From Prototheca cutis (taxonomy: Eukaryota > Chlorophyta > Trebouxiophyceae > Chlorellales > Chlorellaceae), in assembly GCA_002897115.2 (NCBI GenBank), contig BCIH01000010.1, positions 554,833 through 618,832 of the forward strand: a stretch of DNA of 64,000 nucleotides, written 5' to 3'. Below are positions 23,340-35,700 of this stretch, one piece after another (within the stretch, counting starts at the first letter, position 1; the number at the start of each line of letters is the position of its first letter). The translations under genes and the position numbers were made by a program. Below the pieces are notes generated by a model. The model saw only the letters and a program-made list of their open reading frames with translations. It did not search any database and had not been told where the DNA came from.

Positions 23340-24748
23340 TCAGAACTGGAATTGCACTTCACGAGTGTAACCTATGTTGTCCAGATACGTTTCCATGGCC
23401 TTCATCATCGGCGACGGACCGCACCGGACCACGAGCACGTCCGCAGATGGCGCCGAGAAGTGGTCCCTGCAATCGAGTGTGCGGGGAAAGGGGCAGACCC
23501 TGTCGGATTCGAGTCGGCGGCGTCTGCCGGGAGCCTTTTCGACGCAGGCGCAGGCCAGAATTAGCAGATCCTTTCACCTCAAATCCCTTGCTTAATGACC
23601 ACTGGTGCTGGTTCCGCACCTGATCATCTGCTCAGTCACAAACCCCACGCCGCCCTTCCAGCCCGGTGGGGGGTTGTTGAGCACATGATACACCTGCGGG
23701 GGAAGAGGCGATAGGGTTCCAGACTGAGTTGCGATCCAGCGGCATGGGGACTCCGGACTTCTATCCACGTTGTGCCATGGGCCACGAGCGCAAGGGCTTC
23801 ACCTTGAATCGGCTGTGTGCTGCAGCAAACTCATCCAGCTCCTTGCGGAGCAGGATGTCCTCCTCCGTGACATTCCCAAAGATCAGTGACACCTGCGGTG
23901 GAGAGGACCAGGAGGAAGAGGTCTTCCACTCTGTCCAGAATCCCCTGCATGGCACGACGTGTCTGTGTGAGTCATCCCGCAAAGCCGGCTCGCAACACGC
24001 CATCCATGCGCATCGATCTCGCCATTGCTTGCCTCCGTGGTGTCGTTGGCATCTTTGAGGATCTTCTGCAGCAGCTGGTACATGGGGGTGATCCCCGTCC
24101 CGCCAGCCACCATGCAGATGCTCTTCCACGTGTCGGGCTTGTAGACAAAGCGGCCCTTTGGGCCCTTGAACAGCACCGTGTCGCCAACCTTGAGGGCGTC
24201 CAGGGCCCGAGACATCCGGCCCTCGGGGTACACCTTGACCAGGAAGTCGACAAAGCCCCGCTGGCCGATGTCAGACACGGGCGTGTAGGGCCTGTTGCAA
24301 AGGGGGTGTGAGAATGGACATGCACTCGTTCGGGACATTCACGGCAACCCTGCCCGCTCCAAGGCCAGGAGCTGGTGGGACTAGGCACTCTGGCGGCCTG
24401 GAATCCAGCTTCCCAGCCAGGGACCCACCTGAGAATTTCTTCGCCATGTGCGCCTGTCACTTTCAGCGTGATGTGCTGGCCAATGGGCAGGCCCAGCTGC
24501 TGGTCGATGTGCGGCAGCGCAAAGCGGAACAGGCGGGTGTTGTGCGTGGTCTCCTTCCTGTCGGCCAGGGGCAGCGGCTGCCACTCGTCTGGTTTCAAGA
24601 ACGGACGCCGAAGGCCATTGACAATGTCCTTTGCAATCATTACCAGCACAAACACTACCAACAGAACCAGAAGGATCTGTGGCGTGGCCCTGATCAGGTC
24701 CAGGAAAATGCCGTCCACCATGGTCTCCACCGACGACCAAGACGGCAT
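23340..24748 (-). CDS. CBR1: NADH-cytochrome b5 reductase
   Basis: Membrane-anchored flavoenzyme that passes electrons from NADH through FAD to cytochrome b5, for lipid desaturation and related ER or mitochondrial outer-membrane reactions. Exons 24429-24748, 24033-24291, 23803-23892, 23620-23693 and 23340-23466 join in phase to 289 residues, the family length. Residues about 12-38 form the membrane anchor ([18 protein letters not shown]). The FAD motif RPYTPVS is residues 107-113. GGTGITPM and CGPSPMM are the NADH-binding motifs, and [20 protein letters not shown] is the conserved family block. The C-terminus ends in VQFQF, near the usual F. The intron between exons 2 and 3 uses a GC donor (GAG/GCAAGC), confirmed by phase and homology on both sides. 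Confidence 0.95.
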
Positions 24749-25087
24749 GGGCGAGCAGCAGGAGTGCGCACGACGTTTCTTTACGAGTGTAACCCACTGA
24801 AACTCAATCTCTCAAGATGTATTCGGGCTGCTTCGTCACTCGCCTCCTTCGAAACCGGCGCGGTCGCATGGCTGAAGAACACCCTCCTCACATCGACGTG
24901 TACCAAGTGCGTTAGGTTCTGGCAGTCGTCCATTCAAACTTGGGGGGAGGGCGAAACAAGAATCGATTGATTGGCAGGGTGCACTGCCGTAAACAAAATT
25001 AAACGTCCCTGCGAGAAAGAAAAGTACATGTATCTCCCACGGCTCTGCAAGCGTCAAGGAGGGAAACAAATGAGCCGGGTTGGAGTC
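24749..25087. other. Intergenic region
   Basis: 339 bases between the start of cytochrome b5 reductase and the end of the DUF1664 gene, both minus strand. Likely the reductase promoter. No motif recognised. Confidence 0.4.
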
Positions 25088-26731
25088 CTACCACGCTTGG
25101 CCCAGGCGGGACATGCGCATGTTCCCGTTGAGCGACCTCGCCGACAGGAATGGAAGGTTTCCCAGACCGATGCCCTCTGACGAAAACGACGACTCGTCCT
25201 CGCTCGCGTTTGATGGCAGCGCCGGCACGCTCTCCGGACTGGTGCTCCGGTTGGCCAGGAGGAACGGCCTCTGCGACTTGCCGCCAGCGTCCTTGTCTGT
25301 CAGGATGCCCTCCAGGCCCTGCACGCAAGAAGTCAGAGGCCTGATCGGCGGCCGACAGGTGCACATGCACCAGCCATGCTCGTGGACATGCGGTGTGCAA
25401 ACAGGCAGCACAGTTCATCCACTGGCAAACCCTAAGACCTCGCCGCCCACACATAGTCCCGGTATCCTGACGCACCTGCAGGCGCTCGCCCTTCCAGATG
25501 GGGTGCTGGGTAAACTCCAGGAGCTCGGCCCGGGACGGGATGTTGGAGCCCTGCATCAGCTCGCCGACCGCCTTGCACAGGATGTAGATGCCGTGGTTGG
25601 CGTGCCGCTGGTTGGCACCCACCTCCACTAGCGCCGAGTCCATGTCAAATACCTTGCCATGAATCTGCATGCGGTAATTGGGCCGGGCACTGCCTCGGTG
25701 ACGACTCGCGGTCAGGCCGTATCGGCCTGACACCGTTGCCCAATGCCCGGGCAAGCCGATCATACCAGTCCGGAGCGTCTCCGGTTCCCAGTCCCTCCCA
25801 ATCGCACCTGGCGGACTTGGCTCCCCGTGTTGACAATGTCCTTGGCCACATCGTCGAGCTGCAGCTTCATGTCCCGCTGGGCGGCCATGGTGGCGTCCTG
25901 CTTCCCGCTCAGCTCCGCCAGTTTGGCCTGCAGCCTCGTCTTGACCTCATTCAGCCGCGCGTTCAGGCCCTCCAAGCCTAAAACAAGGGAAATGTGCACC
26001 AAGAATGTAGTCGGCAGGAATCTGGTGTGCAAGGTCTCCCGCATCATGGCAAGGCGTGCATCCTTCCCACACCTTGCATGCACAGGACAACCGCAAGAAC
26101 CCTCAACATACGTGTGTGAAGCTGGTCGAGCCCTTGCTTCAGTCCTCGACGGGTCACATACATGAAGTCAGCAAATCTCCAGCCGCGAAAGATTGTCAAG
26201 TACAGAACCGCTCCAACTCCCACCACGGCAACAGTGTACGTCACCACACCGGTGCCCCTGCGTAATGTGCGACGGTTCCAGGCCTCGGTTTTCCGCGCCG
26301 CAGGAGACACACCTGAAGCAGTGCAGCCATGCCACATAGCACTGGGAAACTCACTTTCCGGAGCCTGTCTGGACCACCATGACCCTTTGCTGTTGCGCCT
26401 GCAAGTCCCTCGACAGCTGCTCCACCTGGCGTGGTTCAATGGGACACAGCGCACTTGGTTGGGGGTTCAGGGTGCGCTCCTGGATGCCGATCCGTCCTTC
26501 GGAAGCCATTCGAGTGCAGAGCGATGAGCCAGCACACATGCCTCATGCCGACGAGAGAAACCTCACCATCTGCTTGAGGGCCTCCGTGTCACTCCCGCTG
26601 CTGGTCTGCACCTGCAGGCGCTGCAGCGGACCGAAGGCGGCATCGAAAGCAGCTCCTGCGACCAAATCAGGGCGCAGGTACGCTGTCGCCGCGCCGGCTC
26701 CAAGAGCCAGAGTGGCCACGTTCTTGGCCAT
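25088..26731 (-). CDS. DUF1664-family membrane/coiled-coil protein
   Basis: Matches plant DUF1664 proteins, a green-lineage family of unknown biochemical role. The ATG at 26731 is the first after an in-frame stop. Exon 1 (26567-26731) gives a hydrophobic alanine-rich leader, MAKNVATLALGAGAATAYL. An exon near 26260-26110 carries a membrane segment and the family hallmark: VVTYTVAVVGVGAVLYLTIF, then GWRFADFMYVTRRGLKQ. The next exon is a coiled coil (LNARLNEVKTRLQAKLAELS; LQLDDVAKDIV). Then HGKVFDMDSALVEVGANQRH and a Ser-rich tail ending MRMSRLGQAW. Internal exon borders in the second exon (EQLSRDLQAQQQRVMVVQ, about 26360-26450) are uncertain. Plastid or mitochondrial membrane location is inferred from the leader and family. 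Confidence 0.8.
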
Positions 26732-27182
26732 GTCAACCACCTCCCGAAGTCGTCACTCCTAACCAGAGGTTCGAACGGGAGCAAGTGTCTGCGGGCCCAC
26801 CCGCGTCCGAAGCAATCTTTTTCAACGCCCGAAGGCTTTAGAGGTATGGCCGTACAAAGCTGAGCAGGCTCATTTGCGACGGAACTGATGAGTAAGGTCC
26901 GTCGCGGACTGGGCTACCCACGCAGGGGGATCGGTTCGCTGACACGCCCCCATAAGGCGCGGCTGGAGGAAATCAACACGGGTCCCGTTTGCCCACCGTC
27001 ATTCCGCCGTCTGCCGATGTCCTCCCATTATCTCATACATGGAATATATTAATATGTATGATGTAAAGCTGCACTGAGCCGAGTGCTGGCTGTGAAGACG
27101 GCCCTAGCGTGGAAGACGCTGTGTAGCATTCGACGGTCTGCACCTCCGCCGTGTCCCACCCGCTCAGCGGGCCAGCCCCACA
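26732..27182. promoter_or_regulatory. Divergent promoter region
   Basis: 451 bases between the starts of the DUF1664 gene (-) and the MTR4-like helicase (+). An AT-rich patch around 27035-27065 stands out in otherwise GC-rich DNA. A GGTTCGAAC string near 26768 is not part of a tRNA that I can fold. Confidence 0.35.
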
Positions 27183-30100
27183 ATGGATTCGGAGGACATA
27201 CAGAGAATTAATGTCATTGAGATAGATGGGAAGTCATGCACGCACGAGGTGGCGTGGCCAGAAGGTAGGAGAACAACTGTGGCCATGCATGCTCTCCGTG
27301 ACAAAGGGGCCCCCCACCTGAGCACGCTCACCTGGACTCCCTGGCCTGCTTGAGCTGCAGGTCAAGAGGGCAGCACGCTCCCCCCGCCCGCATCTTCAAA
27401 GCCTCCTGCACGGGAGTACAAGTTCAAATTGGATCCCTTCCAGCAGACCGCCGTGAACATCCTCGAAGCTGGCCACAGCGTCCTTGTCGCTGCCCACACG
27501 TCAGCTGGCAAGACCGTCGTGGCAGAATATGCATTTGCTATGGCCTTGAGGTGAGAGACTTGACAATGGGATGTTTATGCAGTGCAATCTTGGCATAACC
27601 TTGATGCAGCAGTGGATTCAGCAAACGTGCTGTCCAGACACCCCCTGTGCACCGTCAAGATGCAGACACTACCGGGCATTCCTGGCATGCCCATGGTCCA
27701 GAATGGCCATCAGGCAATAAAAAAAACACCTGGCAATGGCTCCATGCACTGGATGCATCGCAGGGACAAGCAAAGGGTGATCTATACGTCGCCGCTGAAG
27801 GCCCTGAGTAACCAAAAGTACAGGGAACTGCAGCAGGAGTTTGGCGACGTGGGCTTGATGACCGGTGATGTGACCATCAACCCCAATGCGAGCTGCCTGG
27901 TCATGACCACTGAGATTCTGCGAAGCATGCTTTACCGTGGATCAGAGGTGGGTCTCTCGGTCAGGGGGGTTGCAATCTGGACTGGGAGTTTGCAGTGTTC
28001 ATACGTGCTCTCCCTTCAGGCCCAGCCTGCACCGCACCAGCAACCTCTGCGCAACCTCCGCTATTCCTTGCAGATTGTCAGAGAGGTGCAGCTCCTTGTT
28101 TATGACGAGATTCACTACCTTCGCGACAAGGAGCGGGGTGTCGTTTGGGTACGCTAGAGAACAGTGGCGAAGAATGTTTGTGTGTTGGAGGAGCAGACCA
28201 TATCGCATGGGGCTGTGCTCGAGGCTCTCTGTGCGCTTGCTCTGCATCCCACCTACGATGTCGATCGACGCCCACTGCCTCTGCTCTTGCAGGAGGAGTC
28301 GATCATTTTAGCTCCCAGAACCGCTCGATTCGCCTTCCTGTCGGCCACCATTCCCAATGCTAGGGAATTTGCAGAGTGGATTGCCAGGATTCATGGGTGA
28401 GTTGCAGTTGGCACGATAGGCACCGGAGTCCCTGAATGTCCCCCTACGGTGACTTGACACTGGAATCACGGTTGCCCCTCATCTGCAGGTCTCCATGCCA
28501 CGTCGTATACACCGACTACCGCCCTACGCCGCTGGAGCACTACGTGTTCCCTGCTGGAGGGGATGGTTTGTACCTAGTGGTCGACTCAAAGGGAACATTC
28601 AGGTGAACAGAAACTTCTGGACACTGTGTCGCACTGGCGTATTTGCTATATTCGGCCCATGAAGATGAATTCAAAGCACTTTATCTTGCGCACAATGCAG
28701 GGAGGACAACTTTACAAAGGCTGTGGCTGTTGTCAATGATGTCACAGGAGACTCTGCGCAATCGGCGAAGGTATTGTGCGGTGACACATCAGATTGTGCT
28801 GTTCACTTGCGGAATAAGGTAGCTGCACCGATGGGTCATCGAGTTGTCTCGCTCTCTGACTTGCAGAAGCACAAGAAGAACGAGCCTAGCAATGCAACGC
28901 TGTCAGTTGGAGGCGCAACAGAAAAGTCCGACATCCTGAAGTTGATCAAGATGATCATGGAGCGGAATTTTGATCCGGTGAGGAAGGGAAAATTCGTGGG
29001 GAAGCCAGCGGCCCAATCGTTACTCATGCAACACACACATTTCCCCATATTCTGGTGCAATTGCCATTTTGGCCACTGCAGATCATCGTCTTCAGTTTCA
29101 GCAAGAAAGAGTGCGAAGCGCTCGCGATGCAAATGGTGTCAATGGACTTGAACTCCTCCGATGAGAAGAAAATCATCGAGAGTGTGTTCAANAGGTACGC
29201 TGTGCGGTTCCTGCAGCGCTTGTGATGTGCCAAGTCCGCAAGATCGATAGGCCAGTGAAGGCTCCCAGTGACCTTGAACGTCCAACAACTTGCATTCTGC
29301 AGTGCCATTGACGTCCTCTCCGTGGAAGACCAAAAGCTGCCACAAATCCGCAATCTTCTTCCGATGTTGCAACGTGGATTTGGAGTTCACCACTCTGGTG
29401 AGAGTCGAGGGTGGTGCACGCTAGCAGTGCAACGTGTCTCTTTGAGTCTGCTCTTAAAAGCCACCTGATCACAAACCCGACGGTGCAGGTCTCCTTCCAA
29501 TTCTCAAGGAGATGGTCGAGATTCTGTTTCAGGAAGGGCTGATCAAGGTACGTTGTGTTCCGGATTCGTTTTGCTCTGTCATGAGGGTTCATTGGAACAG
29601 CCCTTGACATGCAAGGATGAATATTTCTGTCCATGCAAACGCACGTTATATATTGTTCCGTCTCTTGCAGGCGCTATTTGCAACTGAGACGTTTTCCACA
29701 GGTCTGAACATGCCTGCAAAGACTGTGTGCTTCACACACGTTCGGAAGTTTGATGGGGGAGGCTTCCGCTGGGTGTCTGGCGGAGAATACATCCAGATGA
29801 GCGGGCGGGCTGGACGCCGTGGTCTGGACGACAAAGGTGGGGTGATCGATTGCATCCTTTGCGCCGGTTGTACCGAGTCTGTGGAAGGCTTGCTTGATGG
29901 CCTCTCTATGTTATTTGACATGCGAGTGCATTGTGATCACGCTGATCAGGGATTTTGCTTGTTTGATGCAGGGCTGGTGATTATGATGCTGGACGCAAAG
30001 ATGGAACCGGCAGCAGCAAAGCAAATGCTCAAAGGAGCAGCGGATACACTATATTCANGTAGGTATCGTCTTTGTTTCTTGACTTTCAAGTGCATCAACC

Positions 30101-32470
30101 TTGCAGCAGCACGGCGGACGCAAGTGATATTGCACTCTCTCTTTGCAGAATTCCACCTGCAATATAACATGCTGCTGAATCTACTGAAAGTGGAGGGAGT
30201 GGAGCCGGAGGAGCTAATGCGGAGGAGTTACAGGCAGTTCCAAACACAGCGAATGCTTCCCACTTTGCAACGGCAGCTTCAAGAGCTGGAGGTAGGGGAA
30301 AACCGGATATCTCCTCTGATGAAGTTCCGTTGTCTCTGCACGAGAGCTCATCAGATATCGTGAGCGGTCTTTCTTTGATATTCTCACAGGCGAGGCGGGA
30401 GGAGGTCAAGGTTGCTCACGAGGCGGCGATTGACGACTTCCTAAACTATTCCAATCAGCTCAGAGGGTTTCAGCAGCAAATGCGAGATCTGCTCTACCAG
30501 CCCAAGTACGCTCTGCCTTTCCTCCAACCAGGAAGGCTTCTAAGAATAAAGACGTCAAAAACTGCAGGAGAAGTGGAGCTGTTCCTTCACGATGAGAAAC
30601 CTGTGTGGGCCTCTTTGGTCAATTTTCAGAAGGCTTCGGGTTCCAAGAAGAGAACCGAGGCCGGCTCTAAAGCAGCCAACAAGGAATACGTCATAGACGT
30701 ACTGGTCAACTGTGAGACTCTGCACTCACAAGATGGAAACGAGTAAGTAGACGAGACTTTGCATTGATGTCTGATGGTTGATATGTGAAGTCCGTAGACT
30801 TGCTAACAGGTCGGTTCTTTATTTCCTGCAGGCGTCCGAACCCAAGATCTGCATTGGAACCTGGAACAGCACACGTCATTCCAATCTCACTGTCGGAAGT
30901 GCAAGACATCAGCTCGCTTCGCATATACGTCCCAAAAGACCTGAGGACATCTGAGAGCAGACAAAATGGTGTCAAGGTGGGTCACAGGATACTAGCCAAT
31001 CTGGTATCGTTTGTTTGGAATTCATTGCACTGTTACAAGAATGTCTCCGCTTATGGACTTTATGAATACATGAATCTCCCCACCAACGCTTCAGACCCTC
31101 GCTGAGGTTGCCAAGAGGTTTGAAGGCAGTCCGCCTCTGCTCGATCCCACGGAGGACATGAAAGTCAAGGTACGCATTGTTGTGCCACAGATGCAGAACT
31201 TGGATCAATCATGTGTCGGTCATCATAACGGACGTCATTCACCATCTCTGACAGGAAGAGGAGTATCGGAAATTGCAGAGGAGAATCGAGAATGTTGAGC
31301 ATCTGCTCTCCAGAAATCACGTTTCTAATGCACCGAATCGCCAGGAGCTGTTGGGGCCTTATTTGAAGAAGAAGGTGAGGTGGAACGCAAGTGAAAGACT
31401 ATATGCCGTTTTGCATCAGCGCGCGGTACTGACAAGAGCTTGATTGTTGCAGGCAATTGGCGACGACATCAAGCAAGTGAAGAAGAAGATCAAGGGGGCC
31501 CAGGAGCTGGTCCTCTTGACAGAACTAAAACAGCGCATCAGAGTTCTAAAGAGACTGGACTTTGTCAGCCCAGAAAACGTGGTCACCCTCAAGGTACGAG
31601 TTTGTTGGACGCTCCCACAGGACTGAGGACTCAAAGAGATGACTGCTCACGATCGTTTGCTCCCACTCGCAGGGTCGCGTGGCTTCCGAGATCAGCACGG
31701 GAGATGAGTTGGTCGTCACAGAGCTCGTCTTCAGCGGCTTCTTCAAAGAGNTCAACATCCCTCAATTGTGTGCAATTCTGTCATGCTTTGTATGGAGGGA
31801 ACGCTCAGAGGTACGCGGGAGCTTGGGAGATCTTGGACAATTATTTGTGCAGGGGCGGGACCAAAGCACTTGACTCTGAAAACTTCCACTTCCCTTCTTA
31901 TAAGCAGAGTGGAGCAAAGGTGCCGCAAGGAATGGAAGCTGCTTTTTCAACACTGCGGGATACAGCAAGGTCAGTGAAGCATGTGGCGACGGGATAGGGA
32001 TTGGAGAGTGTCCAACATGTGCATCCCCATGCTTTATTGACGACACTAGCTGTTGCTCCTACTCGCAGGCGCATCTGCAAGGTTGCCAACGACTGTCAAC
32101 TCACTTTGGACGCCGACGAATACGTCGGCTCCTTCAGTCCGACCGTCATGGACTTGGTGGCAGCTTGGGCGCAGGGTGCCCGATTCTTGGATATTCTGAA
32201 ATCCAGCGGTATCTTAGAGGTAAGGGCTCAGTGTTGGGCTCTTGTGAGGATTTGACGAATGTGTCTTTGAGTTTCCACGCTGATTTAGGTGTGGCAAAAA
32301 ACATCCTGCAGGGATCTATTGTCCGGGCAATCCGTCGCCTTGAGGAATTATTGCGGCAGTTGGGCACAGCACTCAGAACTATTGGCGATCTCAAACTGGC
32401 TGAGAAATGTGACAAGGCCATCGAGGCGATCAAGAGGGACATCATCTTTGCTGCTTCACTGTATTTGTAA
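27183..32470 (+). CDS. MTR4: MTR4/SKI2-like exosome RNA helicase
   Basis: DExH-box RNA helicase that feeds substrates to the nuclear RNA exosome (TRAMP/NEXT-type complexes). About 20 exons. The start [16 protein letters not shown] is only about 40 residues ahead of the helicase core, shorter than in yeast. Motifs: [15 protein letters not shown] and AAHTSAGKT (Walker A, about 27487), [12 protein letters not shown] (about 27785), [13 protein letters not shown] (about 27905), DEIH (about 28103), FLSATIPNA (about 28335), [12 protein letters not shown] (about 29092), GFGVHHSG (about 29380), [12 protein letters not shown] (about 29687) and [12 protein letters not shown] (about 29790). The KOW-type arch follows (GRLLRIK; WASLVNF, about 30530-30630). 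The C-terminal exons give the helical DSHCT end ([20 protein letters not shown]; [14 protein letters not shown]). The stop is at 32470. Base composition here is clearly less GC-rich than in flanking genes. Single N bases fall at about 29192, 30058 and 31751. Confidence 0.93.
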
Positions 32471-32505
32471 CCATACTGGCAGTGTATGTACTTCTTGGAC
32501 AGGTT

Positions 32506-34415
32506 ATGGCATGGCGGACAAAACTGATGAGTGCTGTGGGCAAGAAAGGGGAGCGATGGCCAAATGCGTAGAATTCATCGTGTATGTCAATGCCTCCCGT
32601 GTCTGGAACGTCAAGAACGTGGGCTGTTCACGATGAGCAGTTGTCCTGGAAACAATATTCCGCGCACTTTTGTGCATCATCGATGTGATCTCGCTCACCA
32701 ACTTGGCGAACAACGAAGGAAGCACGTGGATAACAGATTCACAGAGTGTCTGCGTGCACACGGAAAGTCAGTATCCCAAGTGGGTTAGGACTGATAGGCA
32801 GCACTTTCGCGTGTGCGTGATTTACGACCCTTCAGTTTGTTGACTCATGTAGATGATGCAAGCCTACAATGTTCTTGTACTCACAGAGCCAGACTCTGGA
32901 TGCTGTTCTCAAGATGAGACGCCTGTCCAAAGATTCGTGGAAGATACGTTGAACATCGCATTACTCAGACGCTGGGGCGGTGTGTGCGTGTGTGGAAAAT
33001 GCCGGCATCCATCTCGCGTGAACTGTTCGCTATTTTCAGCTGCTTGGGAATCTGCAGCCTATCGCATGCAGCGAGTTCGTTTCTTGTAGGAATGGGTTTG
33101 CAGTTGGTACAGAAAATGAACGCGTTCATCCACGTTGCGGATCCATGCAGGTATTGCAGGCTGCCATGCCCAAGCCGTATCGCTGGATAGATCCCGTCGA
33201 AACATTTGCAGTACGGTGTTATTCCGCAATGGCTATGCCTGGGAATTTCAAAGTTGGTCTTTTCACTATCTTCATTCATGATTGCAGCACCTGTTGCCAA
33301 TATGAACTTTGTACTTGTGGCCATAACGTAGACATGCGATTTATTTGGAACGCCATGGCACTTGGGGATTGGGGAGCTTCTTTTGTCTACATCTGTGGCA
33401 AAACAGGTAATGCGCATAGAAAAATACTTTCAGTTGTTAGCAGGACGACCTTCCACGACTGCAAGCACATCAACGTTGCTGAAAGCCTGGGATCGATGCA
33501 ACTACTCGCCAAGTGCGTCTGCAATTGCACATAGCTGCCCAGGGGAAACGCTGGATGATATCTGAGGGCACCTACGACCTCTGCAACGGATTATTGCAAG
33601 GTGTTCCTCCAAAGCAAGACGTGCATCTCTACATCGCATTGCGTGATTGTGGCCCACCAGGCATTGGAGACATGTTTGTTGGGGCAACACGCAAGGCCGA
33701 CCAATTGCCGCCGTTGAGAAAACAGCAAGTGCATTTGTCCAATGAGACGTGCAGATGTGCTGCCAAGAAAGAAGTGGTCTCATACCCTTGAAGTGCAGCG
33801 CTCTTCGCCATCAGGCGATGGGAGATTGACTATGGCTTCGCGCGCCGCTCGGTCTGTGAAAGGTCATCCCTATGGAGCCAATATCTGCATGCTGCCTCTC
33901 CACGGCCAGCGAAGTCCTCTTTCCAATTATGTGACCTGGTGTCGTTGGAGGGCAACCGTGACAGCACACATCAGATCAGCACAGCGGGCCCTGCTTCTGC
34001 AGAGCTCCGCGTTGCTTGGGAATGTCACTGGGATTGTTCCTTAATGACTCGGCCGCCATGGGCAATCCGCACAGCCTAGCACACAGTAGTTGCTTCTCAA
34101 CACAGGTGAACTGGTAATTATGTCCCAGTCCTTGGCCGAACACCACAAGGTAGTCAGAACCCTGGTTCTGTCCCACCCACAATGCTCGACGTGGCAGTGG
34201 CTCGCCGTGATGAGGGGCACACGGGCATCCCCACCGGCATCACGATGCTGGATGTGGACGCTTTGCAAATCACGGACTCAGTGCACCGTCAGGCCCCTGA
34301 CTATAGCGCATCGGCGATGCGGCCACAATCGGCCACTGGTTATGACCCAGTGGGGAGCGTTGTCCTGAGTGTGGCCAGCGTGGTGGCCATGGCCACGGTG
34401 CGCTCCAGGGCGTAG
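32506..34415 (+). CDS. unidentified multi-exon gene (tentative)
   Basis: I could not assign a family or a full exon chain. Segments that look coding by composition and splice edges: a start MAWRTKLMSAVGKKGERW at 32506, KRWMISEGTYDLCNGLL near 33550, VLPRKKWSHTLEVQRSS to AARSVK near 33750-33870, joined in phase to GELVIMSQSLAEHHK near 34107-34148, and a last exon near 34190-34415. The last exon reads GITMLDVDALQITDSVHRQ and ends SVASVVAMATVRSRA. The first ATG is only 36 bases past the MTR4 stop, so the true start may differ. Composition resembles the MTR4 gene. It could be one real gene, two genes, or a decayed one. Confidence 0.35.
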
Positions 34416-34738
34416 TCTAGATGTGTTTCACCATAATATGGAGCTTTGTGATCGCAGTGGAAAAAGATGAGCAGAGCATGNGCCTGTGTTTTAAGATTGA
34501 GATTGGAAATCTATGCCTGAGGCCCGCACCAAGGACAGCAATCCCGGCCCTACCATCGAAATGATTCGCCACCTAGTTTGCTATCTATTCGATCAATTAG
34601 CAAGCTTGACCAAGATCTTGGGTTGCCCTGTGCCGGGGGGGGGGGGGGGTAATTTGAGCACCCAGGGTCCTTATGGATGGGCACGCCAAAATGTTGATAG
34701 GAGGCGTCCCCGCGGGCGGGTATCCAAGAAATGCACAG
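34416..34738. other. Intergenic region with poly-G run
   Basis: 323 bases containing a run of about 14 G near 34637. It lies between the unresolved gene and the downstream end of the decayed Fanzor-like copy. No gene recognised. Confidence 0.45.
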
Positions 34739-35700
34739 TCAGACTTGGCATGCATTCATTGCGTGACCCTCGACACTTTTCAAAATGCGGAAGTCGCCGC
34801 GGGTTTCGGCCTCCAGGCTGGAACCCGCGGCGATATGGCTAATGCCAAAGGAAGGAAGGTGTGCCAGGGGGGCCAATGCTCNGCCCTGCCCTGGTGTCTT
34901 GGGTGGCCCGAGTTGCTTGTCAAAAGGCTCGGGCCTGACGCTGGTGTCGTTGTCGACAGCGTACAACCCCAGGAAGCGGATGTTTGCGCCTGCGTTGTCG
35001 TCGCGGCGATGGATCACGCCGCATGCCGGGCACTGCAGGACAGAGTGGCTTCAGTTGGCGCTGGCAATGTGGACCAGGCGCCCTTTGTGATGGCACTTGC
35101 AGCAAATCTGCGGAGCGGCATGTTTGGTCGGGGAGTGTGTCGGCCCGCAGCCAGTTGACACCTCGCACGCTGCGTGCACTTGTGGTTGCGCCGGCGCACT
35201 CCGTGCCCCTGTCCAGGCACACTCCGCACGTGCACACCCACGCATAAGCGCACCCGCCACCCACCCACACGCGCACGTCCACACACACCCGCCTACCCAC
35301 CACCATACAACGGTGGCCGCAGATGTGCAACGGTGCCTCCGTGGATTTGCCGATCGGATGTTGCAGCTGTTGACGGATTGGCTATTAGGTGGCAGCAAAG
35401 CAGGGGACCAGGACCAGCCCAGGGTCCTGCCGGGGATCTGGGAGCTCGCCAGGAGTCCGGCGAGCGGTGCGAAAGTGCAGACCCTGCAGTAACATGCCAA
35501 AGAACATGCCACGGATGGGACTGCGGCCACTGACGCAATGTAACGGTCGCCCTGGGGGCTCCACACGTCTCCCACTCTGCAGTGTGGAAATAGTTGGAAT
35601 TGCTACATCCCAGGCTGCCTTGTGGCCTGCCCCCCAACTGCCATGTCCAGGTGCATTCCACATTTTCCAACCTTGCTTGCTTTCTTGTCACGATTCGCCT
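34739..35700 (-). pseudogene. decayed Fanzor/TnpB-like nuclease copy
   Basis: Reading the minus strand I see, in different frames, pieces in the order expected of the C-terminal half of a Fanzor (eukaryotic TnpB-like, RNA-guided nuclease). First comes APGHGSWGAGHKA (about 35625-35660), like the family GDGSWGxGxKG block. Next is the first zinc-ribbon pair in QICCKCHHKGRLV (about 35075-35105). Then CPACGVIHRRDDNAGANIRF (about 34960-35035), with the second Cys pair and the RuvC-III Asp in RDDNA. The tail continues VRPEPFDKQ, comparable with RPPPFDRK and RPDRFQR in the other copies here. Between the first two pieces is a stretch with GT-rich DNA (35220-35310) that may be an intron. Stops and frame changes suggest decay, although introns could explain part of it. 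No N-terminal half recognised. Confidence 0.6.

Noticed and set aside
26740..26800. Possible tRNA around GGTTCGAAC
   Set aside because: No cloverleaf on either strand; it lies in the promoter region of the DUF1664 gene.
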